Source: Macrocystis pyrifera (lineage: Eukaryota; Sar; Phaeophyceae; Laminariales; Laminariaceae). From it: a stretch of DNA of 64,000 bases. Of this stretch, positions 1 through 12,500 are shown piece after piece (the stretch's first letter is position 1; every line of letters starts with the position of its first letter). The position numbers and the translations under genes were made by a program. The notes beneath the pieces were generated by a model. It ran no database searches. It saw only the letters and a program-made list of their open reading frames with translations, and was not told the DNA's origin. Where the stretch lies: contig JASSKH010000037.1 of assembly GCA_031763025.1 (NCBI GenBank), positions 372,001 to 436,000 on the forward strand. Reading direction: 5' to 3'.

Positions 1-49
1 ATAGGAATTTTTGTGTACCATAGGTCCTGTTTAATATGGTCCCCCGTAA
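1..49. mobile_element. 105-bp palindromic TA element (family A), right half at the window edge
   Basis: It shows the usual right arm ending in GGTCCCCCGTAA; the left arm lies outside the window. Confidence 0.7.
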
Positions 50-1189
50 CAGCAAAATAGTGCAACAGTAACACGCGTGGCAGAATCCTTCGTACGTTAC
101 AGTGCGCTCATACCAGTAGGTTGCAGTTTGGCCACGTCGAGTGGTGGGGGGTTGGAGGTGGGAGAGATGACCTTGAGCGGTGGATATTCTCTCCGAGGAA
201 CTGGAATACCTATCGGCAAACGCATTATCATCAACGCTTTGATTTCTTGTTGTGTTGGATGTATTAGTCACTTGCTTTCATGTATACTTCCGGGTTGATT
301 TTTCACTTGTTTTTTCACATATGCCCCGGTTGGCTTGGTGTGGCCGATGGTGTACTATAATCGAGTCATTTAGTTTCGACAAGTTTTCCATGTAAAGTTC
401 CAAAGGGATCAAACCGATATTTTTATTCGATAATACCCAGCACACCAGTGTCAGCATGTCTACACTGATTCGACGTCCTCAAAGTGCAGAAAGGTATTCC
501 GCAAGTTCTGCAACTATGTCGCCAAAAACTGGGAGACAGAGACAACTATTAATAGGCATAGGTATTTACTGTAATCGCAAGCAGTTGCTATTACAACAGT
601 ACTGGATATATACGAAGGAGCACAACGGACAATACAGTACCAAGCACAAAGGAAATGTTGATGCGAAGTATACCAAAAAGAGAGGAAACATGATCTGAAA
701 CAGACAGAACAATGGAACAACAGAACAAGGAGATCGAGAGGACAAGGGTGAGAGGGAAATGGGGACAGAACCAGAAATACTTGCTTCGTACAGGTACACC
801 TTTATCCCTTGGCGAGCGGAGTACGCAATAATAATGTATTAATCGTATTAATATTATTACGTACCAGGTATACATACATACATATTATTGCTGTGTACAG
901 CTTCTTACGACACCATACAAAGAGAGATGCATGTGTTGCCCATCGGATACCAGGTGCGTACTTGTGCATACCAGGTACAGAGTAGTCGTAGCTGGAACAA
1001 GATCAACATGCGGAGAAAAAAATGCAAAAAAAGCAAGAAAACAAAATAAAACAACACGGCAAAAGGGACAAGTAGACCTGGTGCCCGGCGACTCGTCACA
1101 CAGTAGCCCAATAGGTCATTCCTGCGTAAGAAGTTACTAGTAGCATTTGTGCTATAGAGAACACCAAGTAGATAATAATAATACGAACA

Positions 1190-1238
1190 ACAGTATAGTA
1201 GTAGCAGTAGTTGTAGTAGTAGTAGCAGCAGTAGTAGC

Positions 1239-1312
<74 letters not shown>

Positions 1313-1331
1313 CAGTAGTAGTAGTAGCAGC

Positions 1332-1366
<35 letters not shown>

Positions 1367-1368
1367 AA

Positions 1369-1426
<58 letters not shown>

Positions 1427-1482
1427 CAGCAGTAGTAGTACTAGTACTAGTAGTAGTAGTAGTAGCAGTAGTATTACGGGGG
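1190..1482. repeat. (GTA)n trinucleotide block with interruptions
   Basis: Nearly 300 bp of GTA/GTAGCA units. The poly-Val and poly-Thr frames on the two strands are products of the repeat. It resumes at 1578-1630 after the inserted palindromic element. Confidence 0.95.
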
Positions 1483-1578
1483 ACCATAGTTAATAGGACC
1501 AAATATTGTTGGCAAAAATACGTAAATATATAGGTTTTTATGTGTACCATAGGTCCTATTAACTATGGACCCCCGTAA
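1474..1578. mobile_element. 105-bp palindromic TA element (family A)
   Basis: Arms of about 27 bp start TTACGGGGGACCATAG and end with the complement; both flanks are TA. It sits inside the GTA repeat, whose flanks continue on either side. Confidence 0.85.
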
Positions 1579-3109
1579 TAGTAGCAGTAGTAGTAGTAGT
1601 AGCAGTAGCAGTAGTAGTAGTAGCAGCAGCGGGAGCAGGGCTACAAGTACAAGCAGACAAGGGCATGGCTAGGGGAATCGTTGAGCCAGAATTGGCGTGC
1701 TCTTGATAGCCACAGTCGGTGTCTGAGATAAGGCTAAACATGACGGGTGTCTGAGATATATATATATATATACCTTGCAACTTCGTATTATAGCGCACAT
1801 TCGTCATGTTCTAACCCGGACGCGAGCAACGCGGCTACCAGCAAGGTGCAAGAAGCCCTTTGGAATCGCACCCCCGGCGCCCCCACATACGTTTTGGGGA
1901 GAACCTACTTGGACTTTCGGGTAGCGTGGGCTAATATTTGCGGTAGTCACAAAGGCTTAAGGCTCATGAATCAAGAGCCAAGGCTCAAGGCTCCAGGCCC
2001 AAGGTTCAAGCTTCAAAGAAAAACGGAAGCAGGGGTCCAAAGAACGGCTCAGTGATTGTTAGAAGGACGTCGATCGACGGTCATACATCATTTACTCCTA
2101 TGCATCGTCCTGTCATATGTTGATACCATGCACTTGGTATGCTTGAGGCAACAATGCGAACTGTTGAAACGCCCCGATGGCGAAACTCCCCTCCCCTTAA
2201 CAATTGACGACTTCGGACAATCCCACAATCGACAGCTCACGGTTCTGATAGTTAATTGACAATGCTGATGCGCTATTTTCCCTGCAGACGTCATGGCCGC
2301 TGCTGCCGGGTTAAGGCAAACAGTCAACTAATCAACTAAATGATACTTAAAACACCCGTCGCTCCTCCGCGGGTGGGTCGGTCGGTCGGTGGGTCTGTCG
2401 GTCCGGGCACTTTTGCGTGTACATGCACGCCGGCACACCCACACCACCATGCTACCACCCACAGCAAAATTAAGCAATCATACCCTAATCTATGTTATTT
2501 GAATACAGTAGTCGGATGGCGAACGGCTCTTCTGGGAACGCGTGATTTGTGACAAGTACTCAAAGCAGCACTAGATAGGCAGCGTGACTGGAGAAAAACG
2601 TGCACCTTTCATGCTTTATGCTTGTTGTGCTTCATGGCATTGTTCATGTCATGTGTCCATGTCATCTCATGTGTCTGTTCGTTCCTTTGTTGTTGTTTTT
2701 GCCTCCGCCTGATGGTTTGTATTTTCGCTCGCGGACCAGGGACTGAGGACTAACATCAGGCAGACATCTCGGACTTGCGTTCCGGATGAATCGTTTTCGT
2801 GTCAGATAACGGGGTGTTATCACATTGTTATTGATACCATGGTTACTGATTGTTGTTGTCAAAACAAGACGAGCACATCGTGTTTCCCTGTAAATCTGTA
2901 CGAGTGCGCGACATGTATTTACGAATACAGGCATACGACTTCAAAGCATTTAATGATTTTGCAAATATAGACACACACGCACTCCTTGATTCTGCAGGTT
3001 CAGGTGTTGTATTTCTCATTCTCATGTACGGACTGCATGCCCTAAATGAGGCATGAGGCATGAGGGAGGCCACAGAAAACCCGTAGTACGCGCTATCGAA
3101 GTATGAATA

Positions 3110-3214
3110 TTACGGGGGTCCATACTTAATAGGACCTATGGTATACATAAAAACCTATATTCTAACCTATTTTTACTGACAATATTTGGTCCTATTTACA
3201 ATGGCCCCCCGTAA
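3110..3214. mobile_element. 105-bp palindromic TA element (family A)
   Basis: TTACGGGGGTCCATAC...CCCCCGTAA with TA on both sides; middle contains TTTTTACTGACAATATTTGG. Confidence 0.85.
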
Positions 3215-5615
3215 TAGTATCAAACACAGCTTGCAGAGACGAGGTTCGACGAAATCCTCGATGTCAGTCACAGCTGTTGTCTGCTAATTTTATTATTAAC
3301 AATATATATATATATGTATATACTGGCCCAGAGTACAGGAGCACCAGGACTACCTGCCAGTACAATGCTGTTATACATTATTTATAGCTCTAATTCCAGA
3401 CGGAAAAAAACCAGGCAGGCAGTCATAATTCAGAAAACTTACCGAGAAGAGAGCATACTGCGAGTATTAGTCTAAAGAGGAAGTCCAGCCCTGGAGCAGA
3501 GAACACCCAAACTTTGTTTTTGCATTTTCTCGGCTGGATCATGGGCGCCGAAGTTATAGGCCACTACTACCCTGTACTAAATATAAATGCACTATCAAGC
3601 AGACGTCGTGTCGCACCAAAATATAGCGAGTCCACCACGGAGGATGGCTGAGGACCCTATGGCGATCCAAAGTTACCGGTCGGCACGAAGGGAAACAAAG
3701 GCACATACCCCACCGCCATGAGGAGAGTGGGTGGCCCCGGGATTAAAAGTTTTTAGGCGTCGCCGCAGTATGGAGCCCGACAAATCGCGAAATCCTCAAA
3801 TGATCAATGTCACGATACACGTATCTCCGGCTATTGCGTCATCAGCGCGAGTCGGCGGGCACCTCAAAACAGCGGAACAGGGTTTGAAGCGACCAGCGCA
3901 CGAACAACCTGCCGTCTGTCCCTTCCGTGAGCAATGACCTTCGATGGCTACTACAATGCTAGCTTGTGCCAAGAACCCCGCGAATAAACATGTTACGAGT
4001 GGATCTCTGCTTTTCTCCACCAAGTGGCCCTGAAGAGGGGTCACACGATCTAGCGCCAACCTTGCAAGCTGTCAGATTCTCCAGAATAAGGGGAGTAGCG
4101 CCACGCCTACAAGGCAACCTTTAGGATTCTCTAGAATATGGAGGCCATAGCAGTCCCCGCCACGGGCTAGGCGCTGATAAAAGTCAGACAGGTAGGGTGG
4201 GGGCAAGAGGAGAAAAAAAATATAGTAAGGGACCGCGCTTCGTCGGTCAAGATTGCCATTGTTGTGTTGATCATGTGTGGTATGGTTTGGTTTGGCAACA
4301 TGTCTTAACCTTGAAGGCGCCACACACCACACCCATGGGCTAACCCTAACCCTGACGCTCTTGGGACGCTAGCGAAGGCCTACAAGGGCTTCCAGACACC
4401 CTATGAACCAATATGCTTAGAAGGAGAATGATACTAACAGCCGGCGAGTAGGGGGCGCCTATCCTCCTAAGTCAAGTCTCGATGCCAGCCACTCCATCTC
4501 GTAACTACTGCTGCATATTTTCGTATCGGCATATAAGCTGCAGTCGTACGCTCCACCCGTCGCACTCACATCCGCTGCAGGCTGCACAAAACTTACCTGG
4601 TGCCTACCTACAGCTACGTACTGCAGCGTCTGTGCCTGCCTGCCTTTCCGACCTGAGTTGACGGCAAGTGGGCCGCACCGACGGCACTGAAGATGAAAGC
4701 TCAAGGCGCCCAAGAAATCGATGACCACTATATATAACAAAGGAGCCAGGTAACGGTCATGAGAAAAACAAATACTGGTATATACCAGGTATACTGTACC
4801 TGGTTTACAACTGCAGTTGCAGTACGTACCCCAACGTCAACGACCACAACCCATTGGATGCTGTAAATTCCAAGTTCCAAGCTCGATCTTGAGTATGTAT
4901 ACTGTACTGGGATACTTGCTGTAGAGGTGTGCGCAACTCGTGTGCAGGGCGATGTAGCACAACCCCTTGGACGTTGTTCATTGTCCAAGCCCCAAGCTCG
5001 ATCTTGTGTCAGGTGTGAGCAGCTCGGAGCTGTCACATACCAGGCACCTGGTACCAGGTATGCCATACGCCATACAAGCAGTTGCTGCTGCTGCTGCATG
5101 CTCGTGCCTGGTACAGGAGTAGCGTCCGTATTTCATCACCACAGGCAGGCTAAAGCAATGATAGCAGATTGTGGGACTGGGCAAGGAAAAATAAAAAAGA
5201 ATGCAACCTGAAACCTGAAACAATCACGTATATACTCGTACCGTGGTGACAATGATGATGCTTGCATACCATGATAGCTGGACGAGGTACGAGTGTACCA
5301 GGTACAAACAAGCTAGGGCGCAACCTATTTATAGATTCGTCCTGCGTTGCGCTTTACAGCAAGCCTAAGCCTCCACTCTTCGCCACGACAATGGGGGGTC
5401 GCAACAACATGGAATGATACCTGGTACCCCATGGATATCTATCTAAACAGCCCTACTCGAGGCAAGAGGTCGTCTCTTAACTGCTGGATGCGGCAGCTTG
5501 TTGGGTAAACAACCAAGCTTGTGTAAACAACCATGATGAGGGAGATGATTATGATGATGATCATGCAGCAGCACAGGTTCTCATATGATACCAGTGTACC
5601 ATACGTATAAGGAAA

Positions 5616-6152
5616 TCAATGTACGAACATCGGGCTAGGGGTTCTGCATCGAGCCCAAGCATTCACGCTTCGCGCAACACGGCGAAGCCACAAAAACATG
5701 GTTTCAAAACAACGCGAGAGGCAACACGTCAACGACAACTGCTGCTGCTGTACTGCTACTGCTGTACTTATACACGACTCAAACAAAAAAGCTCTACCTC
5801 CACGGTATAGAAATCTCCGTTCAACCAGGCACCTCGCAAGTTCAAGGTTGGCTCTCACCAGGCATCTCTTGAGTCGGCTAGACACGAGCAGTAACTCCAT
5901 GGCAGTGGATTCGTGAATCTCTGAGGTCGCCTTGGCATCCTCCAACTCTTCCGGCGTTCCTGGGTTCCCATGGCTAGACAGAGCGCACGTCAGGTTGCTG
6001 CATTGCGCAACCACGGCCATGTCGTCCTCAGCCTGACGTCCAATTACAACGCGATTGTTCTGTCTGAGATATCGTACCAAACGGCTAGGTTCCCGACGCG
6101 TACGGTAACGGGGATTGCACAACACCATATCTGAAACAGCAATTATGTCCAA
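5616..6152 (-). CDS. Weak minus-strand ORF, 178 codons, unrecognised
   Basis: This frame is the longest between the left edge and the GH16 gene that is not made of simple repeat. It reads as ordinary mixed sequence (for example RYLRQNNRVVIGRQAEDDMAVV) and ends 390 bp from the divergent GH16 start. I recognise no domain, signal or family. The 3' half runs through a CAG/CTG-rich stretch that gives poly-Gln, which weakens it. It may be an exon of an unknown gene or a chance ORF. Confidence 0.2.
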   Translation of the reverse strand: MDIIAVSDMVLCNPRYRTRREPSRLVRYLRQNNRVVIGRQAEDDMAVVAQCSNLTCALSSHGNPGTPEELEDAKATSEIHESTAMELLLVSSRLKRCLVRANLELARCLVERRFLYRGGRAFLFESCISTAVAVQQQQLSLTCCLSRCFETMFLWLRRVARSVNAWARCRTPSPMFVH

Positions 6153-6538
6153 GTGGAAAGGGGAGACTCACCGATACGACAGCATCCATCAACTTCGACT
6201 AAAGTCAGAAGCCTCATCAGGGCCTACGATGGCAGGCAACGGAATGACTATAGGGTTGATGGCAGGCAAAAAAAAATCCGATTTCGAACTTCGGGGAGTT
6301 CCATATTCTGTAGAAGCGTTCTGCGTAGACGAAAAGTCGAGAGAAGTTTCAAAGCCCGTCGACGTAAATTTTCCAGCAGTACAGCTTTTTGAAGAAGGTG
6401 TTCGAGGTTCGAGACGTCCCTCGGCCCGACACTGCTGTGGGCAGCTAGATCCTCCTCAGGGGCGGCTAGGCGACTTTGGTTGTAGACAGACCTGTTTAAC
6501 ATAGTGCTGGTGGTCGTAGACAGCGTGTCTTTGGGCGC

Positions 6539-9500
6539 ATGGAGTGTCGCCGGCGTGCCAATGTCATGAGGCGCCGGGGTGGTTTGTTTCTCCAACTACT
6601 GCTGTTCCTTGCTTGTGGTGCTACTGGCGAGAGAACTTTGGTGTGGGAGGACGAATTCGACGGGGATAGCCTGAATGGCTCCGTCTGGGCCGTCAACACC
6701 GGAAACGGCTGCGACCAAGGGTGGGTGGACTGGGTCCTCTACAGACTCCAACTTTCCCGTCGAAAAGGACTCGTTTGATCGTATCACAGCACGTATTTTC
6801 GGCGTAGCACCTAGGGTACCCCACGTTGAAAAATTACGAAAATCGAAATTTAATAAATGAGCTTTTGTTGTCCTCTCTCTCCCAACAGCAGAGCAGAGCA
6901 GTTTGCTGTACAACCAACGAGACGAGAACTGCTTCTGCGAACATAAAAGAACAACGAAGCGTACCGCGCCTGCCTTCACAATTGTGACGTTCATCATGCC
7001 TGTGGTTCCGTGTCTAGGGAGGGCCTGTGCGGATGGGGGAACTTCGAGAAGCAGACGTATACGCGAGACAACCACCAGATCGCGGACGGAGTCCTGATGA
7101 TTACGGTGAGTGCTTCAGCCGATATGAGACACGCACGGCAGGAGCAGCAGCAGGAGCAGCAGCAGCACCAAACTCTCCATTCAAGTGTATTTATTACGTA
7201 CCCGATGGTATTTTTGTTTGGTTCTCTGGTGAAAAGTCGGCGATTTCTGTGAAATCAATCGTGAAATCAATCTGGTTTCTTGGTTTGTTCTTGTTCCTAT
7301 AATCTGATCTCTACTCGTATGTAGTGTGACATTGTTAGCAAGTCCTCCTACGCCACAGGTACAGGCGCGGGTGTACCCGCCCAGAAGCTAGCCGAGCTCT
7401 TCCGTGCTAGGCGGGATGCGAGCCATAACAAGCGGCTCCGGCAGCCTGGTTACTGCCGTTCGTTCGGCTGCTGCAGTACTCCTGTCACCTGGTCCTGCTC
7501 TCAGGAGAGCAGGAGAGGTGTCGGGCATCGGGGGACCACGTGGGGCTTTTTACCCTTTTACGACTGCGTACACCAGTATTTTTTTCGTCCTTTTTTCGGA
7601 TGTACATACCTGGTACCAGGTACGTATGTATGTGACTGCGATCGGAATCGCCCGTCTACGTACAGATTCGTACCATACGTACCTCGTATTTTTTCCGAGC
7701 AAATCTGAGAGAATGGGAGTTTCTTATGTATGGTTTTGGTGGTGCCCGAAAAATAGGGACCTCTTTCGAGTAGCCGTTTAGGACCGCAGCCCCGTTTTGG
7801 GGACAAACTACTTGGATTTTGAGTGGTTTTTCCCCACAAGGGGACTGCAGTTCTAAAAGCCCTATTACGGGGGTCCAAAGTTAATGGGACCAAATTTTGT
7901 TAGTAAAAATAGGTAAGTATATAGGTTTTTGTGTGTACCATAGGTCCTATTAACTATGGACCCCCGTAATAACTGCCCTACGAGGGTTGCTCACCACTAT
8001 CGAGAAAATGATTGATGCACACTGCTGTGTACGAGACGAATAGGATTGACTTCAATCGTAACGCTGTCTACGAGACGAGTAGAATTAACCCTAAGCCAAT
8101 GAGAGTAACCCTAACCCTGACTCTAAGCCAATCAGACCAAGTTTCGAATACCTGGTACCTGGTAAAGTGGTAAGCTCTACTCCACCACCGTACACCGTCC
8201 AGCAACGCACACGAGTTGACGAATATTTTATTTAAAGAGTACACCCAACGAAACAAGCAACGAGTAGAATTACGGAATAACTGCTGCTGTGGTATGAAAG
8301 AATCGACAAATTGGACAAAGGTTTTCGGTTTTTCCGCATGGTATTGTCTCCGTTCTCTGTTGGATGATGCCCTCTAGTTTTTTCCCTGGTCTTTTCTCTG
8401 CTCTCTACAATGGTTACCGTGAATTGATGCGAGATCGACATGGCAAATCGCTTTGCACGCACTACTGCTGTGTACTATGTAGGGACTGACCGCTCCGTGA
8501 CAGCAGTCTTGTTAATAAGTGTATCATACCAGATGAGCAGTTGTGGTGCGGTGTGCATAGGACATCATGGACATTAATAACTCATTAGGATGATCTTGCT
8601 GCCGCTGCTGCTGCGGCTGCTGCTGGTGGTGCTGCTGCTATAAGTAGGTTCATCAGAGTGGCACAGCCAGGAAAAGCAGCAGCAGCAGCATTTCACACCA
8701 GACACAGCAGACGCTTCGAATTAGATACCTGGTACCTCGTAGCGAGACAAGACGCACAACAAAACAAGTGGAATGGAAACAAATGCAGCTGGTACGTATG
8801 ATACGTACAGCAGTCGTAGATGTTGTACGTAACGGCTACTGGTGACAAGTACGAGATGGTAATGGGTACGTACAGCGTAATGAAGTGATTCAAGTGTTCG
8901 GGGTCGGAGACACTTGCAAGTTGTAAGCTTGTAAGTTGAAGTTATACTCGTAACGCTGCGTATCAACCTTGTTGTTGTCAGTTGTGAGTGCAGTGAGTGG
9001 GAAGGGTCTGTGACGTACCACGTACACCATGTAACATGTAATATGACGGATTTTCCGACCGAATGCCGACCATACTTGTGATACATAAATATACCTATGA
9101 TCCTCAGCCTTATCCGATCAGTTTTTGGTCGGCGGGTCTCTCCCGCCTCTGACCGTCTTTCCGCGCGGTTTCTTCGCCGGGGCGTTCCCCCTCCGCGCCT
9201 GCACCACCCGGCGTCGGAAGATCCGCCCGCTCAGCGCCGTGGCGCCCGCGCGAAGCCTTGACTTTAAGATCTACGAGGGAATCTCCGAAAATCCCTGCCC
9301 TGTCAGTGTTTTGGGCCATATGGTCTCTCGACATGGTGTATGCATTCACGTGGTTCTTTCCGGCCCGTCCCCTCCGACCTCCGACCCATGGGGAGGGTCA
9401 GCTCTCCGGCCGGCGTCACCGTTGTGGGGGCCTGTGCGGGTGGCTGCTCTGGGACATCGATGGAGCGCCCCGATAGCACATGTCACCCGGGCTTGGTTGA

Positions 9501-12500
9501 GAACTGCCATCCATAAAATAATATGCCGGGATATATGAGAGAGATATCGCATGTCACCTACAACCAGCAGCACTTATGGTGTGTACGCTATCGTACAGCG
9601 GCTACTGCAGCGGAGCTGTACTATGTGGCTGCGGAGATGTATAGCTACGTCAGCTGCAGCAGGACTGACTGCTACAGTAGTAGCTGCTGCTGTGACGGCA
9701 CCTTTTTAGGGAGGTGCGCTGTCCGCGATAGCGCACTCCCTGAGTTGGAAGTTACACCGCCTTCTAGGATTCCGCCGCTTTTCGGTTGATCGGCAAGTAA
9801 TCGCCAGCATTCTGCCGCCTTTTCGAACGTTCATGAAGTGTGGAGCGCACGCTCTCAGGGTGTGTCTAAACAGAATCGAAATCGAAAATCGAAAATCGAA
9901 TTGATAATAAACAAGGCGTTGATTGGTCCCTGGTCAGAACATGTTCCCCTTCGTTTTTTAGGTTCCGAAAAATTGAACGATTTACAACCCAATGCCAAAA
10001 TCAAAAAGTTGACGGCTGGGAATCGAAAAGGGAATCGAAAGCACGAACAGCAACAATTCAGCTCGTCCTACTGGTCAGCGCAGCCACGTCAAAATATCAC
10101 ATCAGGACCGCCGTACACAGCATCCAACCCACAGCTAGCACGGCAACATGGCCGCATAGACCCCCCGTAAACAGCCAGCAGTCGAACCACAACACCAGCC
10201 CCGACGTTCTCGGGCCTTTGTTTCCCGGCGTTCGAGCCAGAGCGAACATAGTTTGAGGAAAATTCAGGATGATACCCTCGAGAACGAGGTCGGAAGTTCG
10301 TTCTCAGCATAATTTCAAGTTTGATCTCGGGGCGTCAACGTTGGACGCGCCACCACCTCCATGGGAGGCGCAACGACCTCCCGGAATCGAATTGCCGTCG
10401 CGTTTGCCTGCTTGTGTGGTGGATCTGTGTTACCGAGCGCTAGATTGCCGGCATGTGTGCACAGATGCGAACGGCCTAGTAGGTTGTGCTCTCCGTTGCT
10501 TTTTGCCTGGACTTCTATTTTCACTTTTCGATTCTGTTTAGACACCTCGGCATATTTTTATCGAAATCGAAATGAATTCGATTTTCGATTGAGCTTTTCC
10601 ATTCTGTTGAGACACACCCTCAGGCTCTTGGCATCGAGTCTCAGCCTCATCCTCCTCCTTCTTGCGTTATACGCCCATCACGCAAGTCACTCTGCGACGG
10701 GCGGCCGTTTAGGCAGCCGGCGTAGCCCCTATTGTATACCTGGTCTACCTGGTAACATATAACATCATGCTGCGGCTGCGGCTGCGGTTCCGTGCTCAAA
10801 TGTCGGTGAACAGCAGTGAACATGCCGTCTCGCATTTATCTGGCCTCTCGTGATTTCAACGCGTCCCAGGTACCGTAGATGAGTACGTTATCTGTTTTTT
10901 CCTGTGTGTGCACGCGCAACATGATGGTGAGATCATGGTCCCGATTGTGTGTAAATAGTATCATCGTCCCTGCTTACTCTGGTATCATACGTTTTTTTCA
11001 TGCGACCGTTTTCGTACTACTACTCGTGGTACAGCAGTACTCCTGCTATTATTGCACGTACGACACAGCAGTTAGTTGTTGCGGTCGACGTCCCCCAAGA
11101 TTACTGTAGTATATTTGCGCATACTATGGGGGGGGCATAGTAAATAGGACCTAAGGCACACACAAAACCTATGTATTTCCATATTTTTTCTGACAATATT
11201 TGGTCCTATTTACTATCGTCCCCCGTAGTAGTTGGTCCCCACATGGGTGTAAAAAATGCTCCTAAACTGCCGTAAAGTCCGCACAGCAGACAACAGCAGC
11301 AGCACGAGCAGGTAGGTGTATCGTGAGACCACCAGCATGCAGCATGTGCCCGATCAGTTCGGTAAATTTTGATACCATCGGCTTGAAGCGTGCGCCTGGC
11401 CGTACAAAAAGTCACCCTTCCGTCGAGCTTACGTGTACTTGTTCTGACATGTATCTATTAATAGCTGCGGAAGGCTCGACTTGCCTTGTCGTGGAATATC
11501 TGGGATGCTGTCGGAGACCTACTAACACTACTACTTTTTCTTTTTCTTGTTCTCTTTCGGTTTGGTTTTTTCGTTGCTTCTCTTTCTTTATGGTGTATTT
11601 TGGTTGCTGGCGTATGTATGTATGTTGTGTCGGCCGCACCTAGTGCGAAGGCATGGTATTACGTAGGCTATTAATGCATCACGGTGTGTTATCTCTGTGT
11701 CGTAGTCTGTGACCACAGAGCTCGTATCTTTCTAGGGTGAAGAATCAGCACGGACACTGGGCTGGCTGGATGTCGACGAGTAGAAGAACGGTTTAATGTG
11801 AAGAACACACACACACACACACTATTGCACTACTAACTGTCACGTTTCTACTGCTGTGACAGCTTCTGCGACACCATTAGGCTATAGTATTAAGAACAGC
11901 CTACAAACAGTGGCTCAGTAGCTTAATGGGTGCATTTTGGCTTCGTGCATGCTCGCTGTTGCTGAATGGCTTAATGGGTCCATGCATGGTGGCAGAGACT
12001 CTGATTCTGACTCTGATGTTCTCGTGTTCTGGTGTTGGTGCAGTCTGGGGTCGCGGAGTCTCCTTCTCCTGTGTCGACAGTGAACTAAAAATTACAATTG
12101 ACATGTTCATCTTTCGTCAACAATCGAGAGCCCATCTCCGGCTTCCTGCGCTCTCGTTCTACATACATGCATAACACAGCAGTAGTTAATACCTGGTAGA
12201 CGTTAGGAGTAAACACGTATTATTATTATTGTTGGCGTATTGTTCGTAACAACAACCGGAAGTAAACCGAAAGTCCTCTCTCTTCTTGTCGCCGTGACTT
12301 CGACCTCTGGACCCTGGAGCCGATCCCATCGACAACTGACAATCAAAACATGGAGAGGACGCTCATCTACTGCTGCAAAATCTAGAACGAACGAATCAAT
12401 CAAATATCCGAATCGCACGAAATCAAACAAGCACACAAAATGAACCACACGTTCATGGGGGGAGCACGAGAAAATACATGTTGAACGATACAATACTGCT

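Larger units (their letters stand above)
50..5615. other. Left intergenic region, no gene seen
   Basis: Apart from the GTA block and two palindromic elements it holds AT microsatellites (1757-1773, 3301-3314), several ACCAGGT/ACCTGGT words and short frames without recognisable domains. A two-unit CCCTAA motif at 4342 is too short to mean a telomere. Confidence 0.5.

Noticed and set aside
1147-1550. Poly-Val and poly-Thr open frames
   Set aside because: They only translate the GTA repeat on the two strands.
4340-4356. Telomere-like CTAACCCTAACCCTGA (also near 8090)
   Set aside because: Only about two units in each place, in the chromosome interior.
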